Assembly: GCA_910574285.1 (NCBI GenBank) | Contig: CAJTAL010000040.1 | Coordinates: forward strand, 1 to 41,037 | Direction of reading: 5' to 3' | DNA: 41,037 bases | Origin: Lachnospiraceae bacterium | GTDB taxonomy: Bacteria; Bacillota; Clostridia; Lachnospirales; Lachnospiraceae | Shown here: positions 6,945 through 16,020 of the stretch, piece after piece | Position numbering within the stretch: position 1 is the first letter of the stretch | How the letters are laid out: each line of letters starts with the position of its first letter | The notes under the pieces: model-generated | Databases searched by the model: none | Told to the model about the DNA's origin: nothing | The model's input: only the letters and a program-made list of their open reading frames with translations | Position numbers and translations under genes: made by a program

Positions 6945-7243
6945 GCAGACTGTCCGAGAAAGAAATACAGGAGATTATGGAGGAATACAAGGACGCCCCT
7001 ATGGTAAATCCCGATAAGATATATCCCCCTCTGCCGCCTGTCCAGAACGTCACGCCCCTTGTCCGCATCCCAGAGCCGATGAGCTTCACCGAGAAAATCG
7101 GCGGCACGGAATACACCGTCAACGCCCATTTCCGAAAATACGGGCGGGATTTGCTTGTAATGCTTACGGATATTTTTCGGCGTGGCACACAGGGATATGG
7201 ATTTTATGATGATAAGAATTGGGGTGATGATGACGGGGAATAA
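6941..7243 (+). CDS. TnpW-like transposon protein
   Basis: 100 residues. The central segment (PEPMSFTEKIGGTEYTVNAHF, about residues 46-66) resembles the short conserved core of TnpW-family proteins of Tn4451-like elements, which are usually near 60 residues and of unknown function. Here a roughly 40-residue proline-rich N-terminal extension precedes it, and the C-terminus ends in an acidic DDKNWGDDDGE tail. The start overlaps the relaxase stop, so the two are translationally coupled; AGGAGGGAGG upstream is a strong ribosome site. The family call rests on a short motif. Confidence 0.65.
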   Translation: MSRLSEKEIQEIMEEYKDAPMVNPDKIYPPLPPVQNVTPLVRIPEPMSFTEKIGGTEYTVNAHFRKYGRDLLVMLTDIFRRGTQGYGFYDDKNWGDDDGE

Positions 7244-7351
7244 CAGGCAGCGGAAGAATTATCGCTTTAAAGCGTTGAAGTTTATGGGCAGATGTGGTAC
7301 ACTGTACCTACACTTCACAATACCGTGTCTGCTGTCGGAAAGGAGAGCTTT

Positions 7352-9010
7352 ATGAAAAGACAGCAGGAAGAATTTACGGCATTATATTGTAGATTAAGCC
7401 AAGACGATGGGCGGGAAGGTGAGAGCAACAGCATTGTAAACCAGAAAGAATATCTGATGAAATACGCCAAAGAGCACGGTTTCCCTAACCCGAAATTCTA
7501 CGTGGACGACGGCTATACAGGTACGAATTTCGACCGCCCAAGTTTTAAGGAAATGTCGGCGGACATTGAGAAAGGGCTTGTAAAAACGGTTATTGTCAAA
7601 GACTTATCACGCTTCGGCAGGAACTATATTGAAGTCGGCTCTTACTCTGAAATCATCTATCCCGAAGCCGGCGTGAGGTTTATCGCCATCATGGACAACG
7701 TGGACACAGGCAGTCTTGATAGCAACGAATTTGCCGCCTTTACCAACCTATTCAACGAATGGTATCCCAAAAGCACGAGCAAAAAGGTAAAGGAAGTCAA
7801 GAAAGCGAAAGGGCTTGCAGGCGAGCATTTAGGCGCGCCGCCCTATGGGTATTTGCGGAATCCAGACGATAAAACACGCTGGCTAGTGGACGAGGAAGCG
7901 GCAGTAACCGTCCGCAGGATATTCTCACTCTGTATGCAGGGAAAAGGCGTGTCAGCCATTGCCACAGCCCTCTGGGAAGATAAAGTGCTTACCCCGTCAG
8001 CTTACAAAGTGTCAAAGGGAATCGGCGTTGCAAAAAAATCAGAACATCCCTATAACTGGGAGACGTCCATGATTGCATCCATTCTGGAAAATGTGGCATA
8101 TATCGGCGTGACGGAGAGCTTTAAATCCACCCGTTTAGGCTTTAAGAGCAGGAAACGCATCCCCACCACAAAAGACAGGCGAACGTATATCGAGGATGCC
8201 CATACTCCCATCATTGACAGGGATATGTGGGAAAAAGTACAGATGATACGGGCGAACAAACGCAGACCGACCAAAAGCGGAACGACAAGTATGTTTTCGG
8301 GGCTGCTCTATTGTGCCGACTGCGGGGCGAAACTCAGCTTAGCCACGGCAAACGGATATGCGCATTTCCGCTGTTCCATGTATAAAAGGACGAGCAGGGC
8401 AAAGGAATGTACGCAGCACTATATCCGAGAGGACGCATTAAAACAATTAGTTCTGAAACAGCTTCAGCAGTTCCTGTCCTATTTACAGCAGTTTGAGCGT
8501 GTGTTTATCCGACAGCAGATTGACGCCACCCTTGCAGAACGCAGATACGAGTTATCCGCAAAGCAGAAACAGATAGAAAAGGACGAAAAGCGGATAAAAG
8601 AGCTCGACCGCCTGTTCCGTAAAATCTATGAGGATAATGTCAACGGAAAGCTAAATGACGAACGCTTTTATAAGCTGTCGGACGGATATGAAGCCGAGCA
8701 GGAACAGCTAAAGCAGGAAATTGAAACCTTGACAGCCGAGGTCAGCGAAGCCGACACAGAAGCGACCAATGTTGCCAAGCTGATAGCAGTCACCAAGAAA
8801 TACACCCGTATTGACGAGCTAACGCCCGAAGTCCTAAACGCATTTGTGGATAAAATCGTTGTCCATGAGCGTGAGAAAAAGGACGGGAAACGGACACAGC
8901 AAATCGACATCCACTATTCCTATGTCGGGATTGTAGACATCCCCACGGACGAGGAAATGCGGGAAATGGAACAGAAATATATGCAGCGCACTACACGTCA
9001 AACTGCCTAA
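7352..9010 (+). CDS. TnpX-like large serine recombinase
   Basis: 552 residues. The resolvase-type catalytic domain starts at about residue 9 (TALYCRLSQDD), with Ser16 as the predicted nucleophile; DLSRFGRNYIEVG carries further active-site residues. A recombinase domain follows, then a zinc ribbon around residues 340-370 (LLYCADCGAKL, HFRCSM, ECTQHY), a long coiled coil and a C-terminal DUF4368-like region. It should excise the element as a circle and insert it without a separate transposase. The ATG at 7352 with AAGGAG 6 nt upstream was chosen over an earlier in-frame start at 7292 that lacks a ribosome site. Its end lies within about 150 nt of the host junction. Confidence 0.93.
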   Translation: MKRQQEEFTALYCRLSQDDGREGESNSIVNQKEYLMKYAKEHGFPNPKFYVDDGYTGTNFDRPSFKEMSADIEKGLVKTVIVKDLSRFGRNYIEVGSYSEIIYPEAGVRFIAIMDNVDTGSLDSNEFAAFTNLFNEWYPKSTSKKVKEVKKAKGLAGEHLGAPPYGYLRNPDDKTRWLVDEEAAVTVRRIFSLCMQGKGVSAIATALWEDKVLTPSAYKVSKGIGVAKKSEHPYNWETSMIASILENVAYIGVTESFKSTRLGFKSRKRIPTTKDRRTYIEDAHTPIIDRDMWEKVQMIRANKRRPTKSGTTSMFSGLLYCADCGAKLSLATANGYAHFRCSMYKRTSRAKECTQHYIREDALKQLVLKQLQQFLSYLQQFERVFIRQQIDATLAERRYELSAKQKQIEKDEKRIKELDRLFRKIYEDNVNGKLNDERFYKLSDGYEAEQEQLKQEIETLTAEVSEADTEATNVAKLIAVTKKYTRIDELTPEVLNAFVDKIVVHEREKKDGKRTQQIDIHYSYVGIVDIPTDEEMREMEQKYMQRTTRQTA

Positions 9011-9020
9011 ATACAGGCGT

Positions 9021-9064
9021 GGCAGGAGAAAATCTATGCTCCTGCCGATACATATCTATTTTTT
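9021..9064 (+). terminator. Probable terminator of recombinase gene
   Basis: GGCAGGAG at 9021-9028 pairs perfectly with CTCCTGCC at 9039-9046 around 10 nt. A TTTTTT run follows at 9059-9064, somewhat far from the stem, so efficiency is uncertain. 9047-9151 otherwise holds the element end and no gene. Confidence 0.55.
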
Positions 9065-9151
9065 ATCCCTATCTGGTTTAACTCATGTTGGACACATCGT
9101 TTCATTTACAGGCAAATATCCTTCCATTATAATTTTATTCAGCTTGAGTGG

Positions 9152-9823
9152 TTGTGTGAGAAAAGGCTGACAAATCCCGGCACTGTTAAGGGCATAGAGT
9201 TTTATGTGAATATGCAGAAGGAGGAGTGGTGTCCTGACCAGACATATTTTGCCGAAACTGCGCCTGGAACTGCTTTCTTCTCTGAAGAAGGAGCCATGTA
9301 TCTGGAGGGTAACTGGAATTTGCCGCAGTTGATGGAGAATTATCCTGAGATGCGGGGGAAGTGGGATCTGGCAAAACTTCCCAAGTGTGCGGACCCTATT
9401 GAGGACGGTGAAAGCCTGGATCAGGATGGTCGCGCCACTATGTCCAATGGTTTGTGTTATTCTACGGCCGCTCATGGCAAAAAGCGCGATATTGCACTGG
9501 ATGTAATTAAATTTTTCGGTACGGAAGAGGCTCAGCGTATCCAGGGAGAAAATGGAGCTGCAATTCCTGCTTATATCGGTTGTGAAGAATCCTGGCGTGC
9601 CGCGTTTGACTCTTACGATGAAAAGCTGAATCTGGATGTCATCTTTGAACAGTTTGATTATGCGGTGCAAGCGATTTATAACTCTGCCAGTCCTAAGTGG
9701 AAGAGCCTAGTACTGGACGAATTGACGAATGTCTATGCCGGCAAGCAGGAACTTATGACAGGGTTAGAGAAAATGGAAAACATTGTTAACACGGAAACCG
9801 CCAAGAAATTGGCGAAAGACTGA
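9152..9823 (+). pseudogene. 3' fragment of sugar ABC substrate-binding protein
   Basis: About 220 residues corresponding to the C-terminal half of a family 1 extracellular solute-binding protein: LTNPGTVKGIEFY, GAMYLEGNWNLPQLMENYPE, GRATMSNGLCYSTAA and an AKKLAKD end are typical. Normal members are near 430 residues with a lipoprotein signal; both signal and N-lobe are missing. The frame opens only because it continues in the recombinase frame after its stop. The TTG at 9152 has no ribosome site, so it is not a credible start. It lies 16 nt before the first permease, so it is the remnant of the operon's first gene, cut by the mobile element. Confidence 0.85.
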
Positions 9824-9839
9824 GAGAGGAGGGAGTTTC

Positions 9840-10727
9840 ATGAAGAAGAAATTATCTGTCGCTGCAAGACGGGAGGAGAGATGGGGCTGGTTTATGGTAG
9901 CGCCTACGATCATCGGTCTGGTTGTGTTGAATCTTTGGCCCTTCGTACAGACTCTGTATTCCAGCTTCTGTGAACATCTGGGCTTTGGTCATTATAGTTT
10001 TATCGGTGTACAGAACTATAAGGACATGTTTGGAAATACGGAATTTTGGAAAGCCACTTGGAACACGGTTTATTTTTGTATTTTGACCGTACCTGTAGGC
10101 ATAGCTCTGGCTTTGTTGGTTGCCTTACTCCTCAACGCGCGTGTGAGATTCAAAGGCGGCTTCCGCACTATCTTTTTCCTGCCGTTGGTTTGTGCCCCGG
10201 CGGCTATAGCCATGGTATGGAGGTGGATCTTTAATACGGAGTATGGCATATTAAACCAGATGATTGGCGGCAAAACCCAATGGATTACCGATCCAAAGAC
10301 GGCTGTACTGGCTGTTGCCATTGTGTCTGTCTGGAGCAGTATAGGTTATGATGCAGTTCTTTTGTTAGCTGGATTGCAGAATATTCCAGGTACACTTTAC
10401 GAAGCCAGTGGTCTGGACGGTGCAGGTAAGATTCGTCAGTTTTTCACAATCACCTTGCCTATGGTGTCGCCAACCCTGTTCTCTGTTCTGATCATGCGTT
10501 TGATGGCATCCATGAAAATCTATGACCTCATTTACATGATGGCAGATGAGACGAATCCGGCGTTGACAGATATGCAGAGCCTGATGTATCTGTTTTATCG
10601 ATCCTCTTTCGTGGCTGGAGACCGAGGTTATGGTTCCGCTATCGTTATCTGGACAGTTAGTCTGATCCTTCTTGTGACTCTTGTTCAATTCCAGGGGCAG
10701 AAGAAGTGGGTTACATATGACGTTTAA
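9840..10727 (+). CDS. Sugar ABC transporter permease (MalF-type)
   Basis: 295 residues with about six membrane segments; the first is near residues 20-40 (MVAPTIIGLVVLNLWPF). The EAA loop, EASGLDGAGKIRQFFTITLP (about residues 189-208), is where the ATPase docks. AGGAGGGAG at 9828 precedes the ATG at 9840; an earlier in-frame start overlapping the binding-protein fragment has no such site. It pairs with the next gene to import alpha-galactosides such as melibiose or raffinose, judged from the GH36 enzyme downstream. No ATPase gene is in the operon; such systems usually share an MsmK-type ATPase encoded elsewhere. Confidence 0.92.
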   Translation: MKKKLSVAARREERWGWFMVAPTIIGLVVLNLWPFVQTLYSSFCEHLGFGHYSFIGVQNYKDMFGNTEFWKATWNTVYFCILTVPVGIALALLVALLLNARVRFKGGFRTIFFLPLVCAPAAIAMVWRWIFNTEYGILNQMIGGKTQWITDPKTAVLAVAIVSVWSSIGYDAVLLLAGLQNIPGTLYEASGLDGAGKIRQFFTITLPMVSPTLFSVLIMRLMASMKIYDLIYMMADETNPALTDMQSLMYLFYRSSFVAGDRGYGSAIVIWTVSLILLVTLVQFQGQKKWVTYDV

Positions 10728-10739
10728 GGAGGTATTACA

Positions 10740-11576
10740 ATGAAAAATTCTTTGAGACGTTCCTATATGATTACCAAACTGTTTACCTATTTCTTCCTGA
10801 TTTTAGGTGCGGTCATTATGATCTTTCCTTTTGTGTGGATGATCCTTACCAGCTTCAAGACGGTTCCTGAGAGTATGCAAATTCCGCCGGATATTTTGCC
10901 GAAACAGGTTAATTCGGATAATTTTAAAGAGGCAATTGCCAGTTTGCCTTTTGGCAATCTGTATTTGAATACGATACTGATGGTATTCTTTCGTGTGGTC
11001 TGCGCCGTTTTATTCAGCTCTATGGCAGGGTACGCATTTGCCAAGCTGAAATTTAGAGGCAAGAAACTGCTTTTTGGCATTGTATTGGTTCAAATGTCTT
11101 TGCCAAGCCAGATTTTTATTATCCCGCAGTATCAGATGGTTGCCAAGATGGGAATGGCTAATACAGTTTTTGCCCTGGTTTTTCCGGGGTTAGTCAGCGC
11201 CTTTGGTGTATTTTTTCTGCGCCAGACATACATGAGTATCCCGGATGAGGTGGGCGAGGCCGCTTATCTTGATGGCTGTAATCAGTGGCAGACTTTCTAC
11301 AAGATTATGTTTCCTTTGACGGGAACTTCCGTAGCGGCTCTTACTATATTTACTGCTGTTTTTGCATACGGTGATTTGATGTGGCCGTTGGTTGTTAATT
11401 CAGATCTGAAGATGATAACGCTGTCATCAGGTCTTTCTACTCTGCGCGGTCAGTTTACTACTAACTTCCCTGTGCTGATGGCCGGTTCGCTGCTGGCTAT
11501 GCTGCCGATGGTAGTGTTGTACCTGATTTTCCAGCGTCAGTTTGTGGAAGGAATCGCCGGTACCGGCGGAAAATAA
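10740..11576 (+). CDS. Sugar ABC transporter permease (MalG-type)
   Basis: 278 residues, six membrane segments, first near residues 10-33 after a basic start. The EAA loop is EAAYLDGCNQWQTFYKIMFP (about 176-195). The protein ends in FVEGIAGTGG, close to the typical FVEGLTAGAVK end of this family. The ribosome site AAGGAGG at 10727 overlaps the stop of the preceding permease, and the two form the membrane channel. The gene is intact, but its binding protein is disrupted. Confidence 0.93.
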   Translation: MKNSLRRSYMITKLFTYFFLILGAVIMIFPFVWMILTSFKTVPESMQIPPDILPKQVNSDNFKEAIASLPFGNLYLNTILMVFFRVVCAVLFSSMAGYAFAKLKFRGKKLLFGIVLVQMSLPSQIFIIPQYQMVAKMGMANTVFALVFPGLVSAFGVFFLRQTYMSIPDEVGEAAYLDGCNQWQTFYKIMFPLTGTSVAALTIFTAVFAYGDLMWPLVVNSDLKMITLSSGLSTLRGQFTTNFPVLMAGSLLAMLPMVVLYLIFQRQFVEGIAGTGGK

Positions 11577-11584
11577 GCTTAAAG

Positions 11585-11613
11585 ACAGTCCCGGCATAAG
11601 CTGTCGGGACTGT
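11585..11613 (+). terminator. Intercistronic hairpin before alpha-galactosidase
   Basis: ACAGTCCCG at 11585-11593 pairs with CGGGACTGT at 11605-11613, followed by TTATCTAAAT. The weak T-tract suggests partial termination or protection of the upstream mRNA, so the enzyme and permease levels can differ. Confidence 0.6.
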
Positions 11614-11646
11614 TTATCTAAATAACTTACAAGGGGGTATTTTTCT

Positions 11647-13839
11647 ATGATTGTACTTGACCGTGAAAACAGAATTTTTACGCTGCATACTCTAAACACT
11701 ACATATCAGATGAAGGCCGACCAATACAATGTACTTCAGCATATTTACTATGGTTCAAGGATTGATGATTGCGACATGTCTTTTTTGATTCAGTGCGGCA
11801 ATCGCAGTTTTACGCCCAATCCCAACGAGGCGGGGAGTAACCGGAACTATTCACTGGATGTCATGCCGCAGGAATATTCTACCTGCGGCGTAGGCGATTT
11901 CCGATTGCCTTCTGTTGAACTGGAACTAAAAAACGGCAGCCATACGGTGGATCTGCGCTATAAAGGTTTTCGTTTGGAAAAGGGAAAATGCCCTTTGGAG
12001 GGGTTGCCTGGTTTTTATGGGACGGAAGATGAGGCGGAAACACTGGTAATTCTATTGGAGGATGCTGCTGCTCGGGTGGAGATAGAATTGTTTTACAGTA
12101 TTTTTGAGAATTATGACCTTATTACCCGGGCCGTCCGGGTATTCAATCAGGGAACAGATGAGATTCGTCTATATCAATGCGCTTCTGTCTGTCTGGATTT
12201 TCTCCGAGATGATATGGATCTGCTTACCTTCAACGCACGCCATCTGATGGAGCGATGTCCGGACCGGGGACCATTGCGGCCTGGGATACTCAGTGTGGGA
12301 AGTGTGCGCGGGATATCCAGCCATCAGCACAACCCCTTTGTAATTCTTTGTGATCATGATGCTGATGAAGACAAGGGGATGTGTTACGGTGCTATGCTTC
12401 TGTACAGCGGCAACTTTGAAGCGGCTGTGGAGTGCAGTCAATTTGAGAACAGCCGTCTGGTCATGGGGATTCATCCTTATCATTTCTGCTGGACGCTGGA
12501 ACCGGGGCAGGCATTCACTGCTCCAGAGGCGGCAATGGTCTGTTCACCGGATGGCTTTGGACAAATGAGCCGTCAGTATCATAGGGCTATTCGGGAACAT
12601 CTCCTGCGAGATCCTTATTATGGCAGGCAAAAGCCGGTTTTGGTGAACAACTGGGAGGCTACTTATTTTGATTTCAATGCCGACAGGCTGATTGATATAG
12701 CCAGAGAGGCTGCTGCTCTTGGGATAGAGTTGTTTGTCATGGACGACGGCTGGTTTGGCTCCAGAAATGATGACAACACTGGTCTGGGCGATTGGCAGGT
12801 GAATTTGGAAAAGCTGCCTGGAGGGTTGGAGGATTTGGTTTTGCACATTAAGAATCTGGGAATGAAATTCGGTATCTGGATGGAGCCGGAGATGGTCAAT
12901 GAAGACAGTCATCTCTATCGCGCTCATCCGGACTGGGCGCTGCATGTTCCGGGACGTGCCCCTTCCAGAGGCAGAGGTCAGTTGGTACTGGACTTTTCCC
13001 GCAGGGATGTTCGGGATTATATCTATGAGCAGATGAAAGCGGTACTATCCAGCGCCGACATCTCTTATCTTAAGTGGGACATGAACCGCAGTCTTACTGA
13101 TGTATGGTCTGCCGGTCTGTCTGCTCGGTGTCAGGGAGAAGTTTATCACCGGTACGTCCTGGGAGTTTACGATCTGTTAGAGCGCCTACATCATGATTAT
13201 CCGCATATACTTATTGAAGGATGCTGCGGAGGAGGAGGACGGTTCGACGGCGGTATGCTCTATTATACGCCCCAAATCTGGTGCAGTGATGATACGGATG
13301 CTATTGACCGCCTTCGTATTCAGTATGGAACATCATTCTGCTATCCGGTCTGTACCGCGGGGGCTCACGTCTCTGCTGTTCCCAATGAACAGAATGGGCG
13401 CGTTACTCCTCTGAAAACCCGGGGAATCACTGCAATGAGCGGGGCCTTTGGTTATGAGATGGATTTGGGTAGGTGTACTGCGGAAGAAAAAAACGTGATT
13501 CACCAACAAGTGAAAAATTATAAAACACATTATGATTTGCTGCATTATGGAGATTATTACCGACTTAGCAGTCCATATCAGGACGGCGTTTTTACAGCCT
13601 GGGAGCAGGTATCCCCTGATCAGCGCGAGGCTCTGGTGAATGTGGTGTTTGGCGGCGTCAACACTGCGCCGCTTTTTTGCACTCTTCGGCTTAAAGGGCT
13701 AAATCCTGCGCTGCAATACCAGGTTGACGGAACAGATTCTCTTTACAGCGGCAAGGCTCTGATGAATGCCGGTTATCCGTTCCCTCAGGTACAGGGGGAT
13801 TACCCGGCCTTTCAAATTTATTTAAGAGCGGTCGAATAA
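11647..13839 (+). CDS. Alpha-galactosidase, GH36
   Basis: 730 residues, the usual GH36 length. A beta-sandwich N-terminal domain precedes a TIM barrel with ELFVMDDGWFG (near residue 359). The nucleophile motif is KWDMNR with Asp478, and the acid/base motif is CSDDTDAIDR with Asp548. These positions match those I recall for Geobacillus AgaA. It hydrolyses terminal alpha-1,6-galactose from melibiose, raffinose and stachyose, releasing galactose. No signal peptide is visible, so it acts in the cytoplasm after uptake by the permeases just upstream. The ribosome site is AAGGGGG at 11630. Its 3' end overlaps the convergent AraC gene by 22 nt. Confidence 0.95.
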   Translation: MIVLDRENRIFTLHTLNTTYQMKADQYNVLQHIYYGSRIDDCDMSFLIQCGNRSFTPNPNEAGSNRNYSLDVMPQEYSTCGVGDFRLPSVELELKNGSHTVDLRYKGFRLEKGKCPLEGLPGFYGTEDEAETLVILLEDAAARVEIELFYSIFENYDLITRAVRVFNQGTDEIRLYQCASVCLDFLRDDMDLLTFNARHLMERCPDRGPLRPGILSVGSVRGISSHQHNPFVILCDHDADEDKGMCYGAMLLYSGNFEAAVECSQFENSRLVMGIHPYHFCWTLEPGQAFTAPEAAMVCSPDGFGQMSRQYHRAIREHLLRDPYYGRQKPVLVNNWEATYFDFNADRLIDIAREAAALGIELFVMDDGWFGSRNDDNTGLGDWQVNLEKLPGGLEDLVLHIKNLGMKFGIWMEPEMVNEDSHLYRAHPDWALHVPGRAPSRGRGQLVLDFSRRDVRDYIYEQMKAVLSSADISYLKWDMNRSLTDVWSAGLSARCQGEVYHRYVLGVYDLLERLHHDYPHILIEGCCGGGGRFDGGMLYYTPQIWCSDDTDAIDRLRIQYGTSFCYPVCTAGAHVSAVPNEQNGRVTPLKTRGITAMSGAFGYEMDLGRCTAEEKNVIHQQVKNYKTHYDLLHYGDYYRLSSPYQDGVFTAWEQVSPDQREALVNVVFGGVNTAPLFCTLRLKGLNPALQYQVDGTDSLYSGKALMNAGYPFPQVQGDYPAFQIYLRAVE

Positions 13840-14690
13840 TCAAAGGGAATACAATTTTGTTTTCTCCATTCCTGGGGCGACAAACCATAGCATTTCTTAA
13901 AAGCCTGAGAAAAATAGAATTGATTAGGATAACCGCACTGAGCGGCTATGGTTTTAATGGGCAGATCAGTGAGACGTATTAACTCTGTCGCGTTCGTCAG
14001 GCGCTGATGGATTAAGAATTCCTGGGGAGAACAGCCCATTACTTTTTTGAATTTTCGGCTGAAATAGTTTCGGTTTAATTTGCAGAAGCTGGCAACCTCA
14101 TCAATTGTCAGTTCACGTCCGCAGTTTTGCTGAATATAAGCTACGGCCTCATTGATGTAAAAATCCTTTTGAGCTTTTTCAGAAATATTTTGTCGAGTAG
14201 ATGAAAATTCAATCAGTTCATCCAGAAACAGATATAACTGTCCTACCAGATGGATGGGTGATTTTGCAGAATTCTCATAAAAATATAGCATTCGGTCCCG
14301 CAGAAGTTCCCCCTTTTCTACACTTTGCGGGAGATAGATGGGCTGATCCCACTCCAGTCCTGCTTGGAGCAGACAATCTTCCGCACGTATTCCGTCAAAT
14401 TCAATCCATACGTATTTCCAGGGATTCTTTTCATCGGCGGTATACATATTAACCTGTCCGGGACAGATCAGAAATGCCTGGTTTGCTTCCAGGTTATATT
14501 CACGTATTTCACCGGTGGTGGTGTGTGAGAACAACATTCCCTGTCCGCTGATGATGTAGTGAAGTAAATAGTGGTTGCGTACAAAGGGACCAAAAGAATG
14601 GAGGGGATGACATTTTTCCCAGCCGTATTGATAGGGGCGGATATCCAGAAAATGCTCATTTGGGAAAAGTGAGATGTGGTTTGTTTCCAT
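13818..14690 (-). CDS. AraC-family regulator of alpha-galactoside operon
   Basis: 290 residues. An N-terminal cupin-like sugar-sensing domain (about 20-150: HPLHSFGPFVRNHYLLHYI) is followed by two C-terminal helix-turn-helices (about 185-280: LTIDEVASFCKLNRNYFSRK and IKTIAAQCGYPNQFYFSQAF). This is the MsmR/RafR arrangement. The ATG at 14690 has AAGGAG 9 nt upstream on its strand; a TTG directly after the ribosome site is too close. It faces the alpha-galactosidase and probably activates the transport operon, whose promoter is now separated by the inserted element. Confidence 0.9.
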   Translation of the reverse strand: METNHISLFPNEHFLDIRPYQYGWEKCHPLHSFGPFVRNHYLLHYIISGQGMLFSHTTTGEIREYNLEANQAFLICPGQVNMYTADEKNPWKYVWIEFDGIRAEDCLLQAGLEWDQPIYLPQSVEKGELLRDRMLYFYENSAKSPIHLVGQLYLFLDELIEFSSTRQNISEKAQKDFYINEAVAYIQQNCGRELTIDEVASFCKLNRNYFSRKFKKVMGCSPQEFLIHQRLTNATELIRLTDLPIKTIAAQCGYPNQFYFSQAFKKCYGLSPQEWRKQNCIPFDYSTALK

Positions 14691-14745
14691 AATACGCAAC
14701 TCCTTCTAAACATCAAAATTTATTTCCTTAATATATAATAGTGAT

Positions 14746-14774
14746 ATTATACGATATCGGCGGGAAAACAACAA
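14746..14774 (-). promoter_or_regulatory. Promoter of AraC gene (minus strand)
   Basis: On the minus strand TTGTTG (14774-14769) and TATAAT (14751-14746) are 17 nt apart, ending 55 nt before the ATG. Confidence 0.65.
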
Positions 14775-14837
14775 TATTATTTCGTTATGTAATTACAATT
14801 ACAACTTTGAATTATTTGGGATTAAACTAAAAAATCA

Positions 14838-14866
14838 TTGACAAAAGTATGAAACATCTCTATAAT
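14838..14866 (+). promoter_or_regulatory. Consensus SigA promoter of ABC-2 operon
   Basis: TTGACA at 14838-14843, a 17-nt spacer and TATAAT at 14861-14866. The leader after it contains arms CTTAAAGCAAGA (14874-14885) and TCTTGCTTAAG (14918-14928), which can form a stem with one bulge near the ribosome site at 14944. Confidence 0.85.
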
Positions 14867-14955
14867 ACACGCGCTTAAAGCAAGAATAGAAGTAATTAAC
14901 CAGTTTGTAAATCATTCTCTTGCTTAAGAGTTATTCGGATAAAGGAGAGCGTGTA

Positions 14956-16020
14956 ATGTACAGCGAAGTCAAGGAACGGTTTGAGAATCAGGAAGCAAGG
15001 AAAATAATTGCCCGGCATTTGGTGAAAGATTATATCTTAAAAGAAAAAAAGGGGTTGTTTGTCCGCAGGCAGAAAAAGGTGGTTCATGCGGTGAAAGATA
15101 TATCGCTGGAAATTCCCCAGGGAAAAATAACCGGAGTCTTAGGTATTAACGGCGCGGGAAAGACAACGACGATTCGTATGCTTGCATCTGTTATAGCCCC
15201 GACGGCAGGCGGCCTGACCATGAATGGAGTCGACGCAGTAAAGAATCACCTGTGGGTTAAGGAGCGGATCAACATGATTTCAGGCGGAGAGAGGAATCTC
15301 TACTGGAGACTGACCGCAAAGGAGAATCTCAGATATTTCGGAAGTCTGTATGGATTAAGCGGGGCTGGACTGAATGAGAAGATTGCTTATCTGCTAAAGA
15401 TCGTGGGATTGGAAGACGCCGTGGATATTCCGGTGGAGAGATATTCAAAGGGGATGAAGCAGCGTCTGCAGATTGCCAGAGGGCTGATCAATGATCCGGA
15501 GTACCTTTTTATGGACGAACCCACGTTAGGTTTGGATATCGTGATTGCGAAAGAGATCCGGAAGTTGGTTTTAGAACTGGCGAAGAAGGAAAAGAAGGGG
15601 ATATTACTGACAACCCATTATATCCAGGAGGCAGAGGAACTCTGTGATTACATCTATGTTTTGGATAAAGGAGAGATCATCGCACAGGGAACCAAGGATG
15701 AGCTGAAAGAGTTATTTATGTACGAGCCTCAGTTGTTAATACAGATGAAAACGCCGGATAATCAGAGATATAAAGAATTTATCAGGGCGGTGGACGAAGA
15801 GGTGAATAAAGATATAGATATTAGAATAGAAGACGCCGGTGAAAAGATAAAGGTTACAGGAGGGACAGATACATGGTTGAGCGTTTTGAGCCTGCTGATG
15901 AAGCATCAGATCGAGGTGGCCGGCCTGAGTATACAGGAGCCGGAACTGGAAGGGGTATTAATGAGGATTATTGATCAGTCAAGGGGTGAAGGCAATGAAG
16001 AAAAGTCTATTTGTAATTAA
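14956..16020 (+). CDS. ABC-2 type transporter ATP-binding protein
   Basis: 354 residues. Walker A is GINGAGKTTT (about 79-88), the signature is YSKGMKQRLQIARG, and Walker B is YLFMDEPTLGLD. HYIQEAEELCDYIYVLDKGE is the switch-histidine region. A DUF4162-like C-terminal extension follows, as in NatA/drug-export ATPases. GGAG at 14944 sits 8 nt before the ATG; an in-frame start at 14920 lacks a ribosome site and falls in the leader stem. It powers the membrane protein whose gene overlaps its 3' end by 26 nt. Substrate unknown; export of a drug, peptide or lipid is likely for the class. Only one permease gene follows, so the permease probably forms a homodimer. Confidence 0.92.
   Translation: MYSEVKERFENQEARKIIARHLVKDYILKEKKGLFVRRQKKVVHAVKDISLEIPQGKITGVLGINGAGKTTTIRMLASVIAPTAGGLTMNGVDAVKNHLWVKERINMISGGERNLYWRLTAKENLRYFGSLYGLSGAGLNEKIAYLLKIVGLEDAVDIPVERYSKGMKQRLQIARGLINDPEYLFMDEPTLGLDIVIAKEIRKLVLELAKKEKKGILLTTHYIQEAEELCDYIYVLDKGEIIAQGTKDELKELFMYEPQLLIQMKTPDNQRYKEFIRAVDEEVNKDIDIRIEDAGEKIKVTGGTDTWLSVLSLLMKHQIEVAGLSIQEPELEGVLMRIIDQSRGEGNEEKSICN

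Larger units (their letters stand above)
1..9150. mobile_element. Integrative mobilizable element, left end outside window
   Basis: Within 9 kb lie a MobC-like protein, a relaxase, a TnpW-like protein and a large serine recombinase, all on the plus strand, preceded by AT-rich cargo genes. This is the gene set of Tn4451/TnpX-type mobilizable transposons. The recombinase ends at 9010, and by about 9155 the sequence becomes the C-terminal half of a sugar-binding protein, so the right end lies between 9011 and about 9160. No N-terminal half of that protein occurs in the window, so the left end lies upstream. No type IV secretion genes are visible, so transfer would need a helper. The exact att site was not resolved. 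Confidence 0.8.

Noticed and set aside
9152-9823. Reading the binding-protein fragment as a complete gene from TTG
   Set aside because: No ribosome site or signal peptide, and half of the family length is missing.
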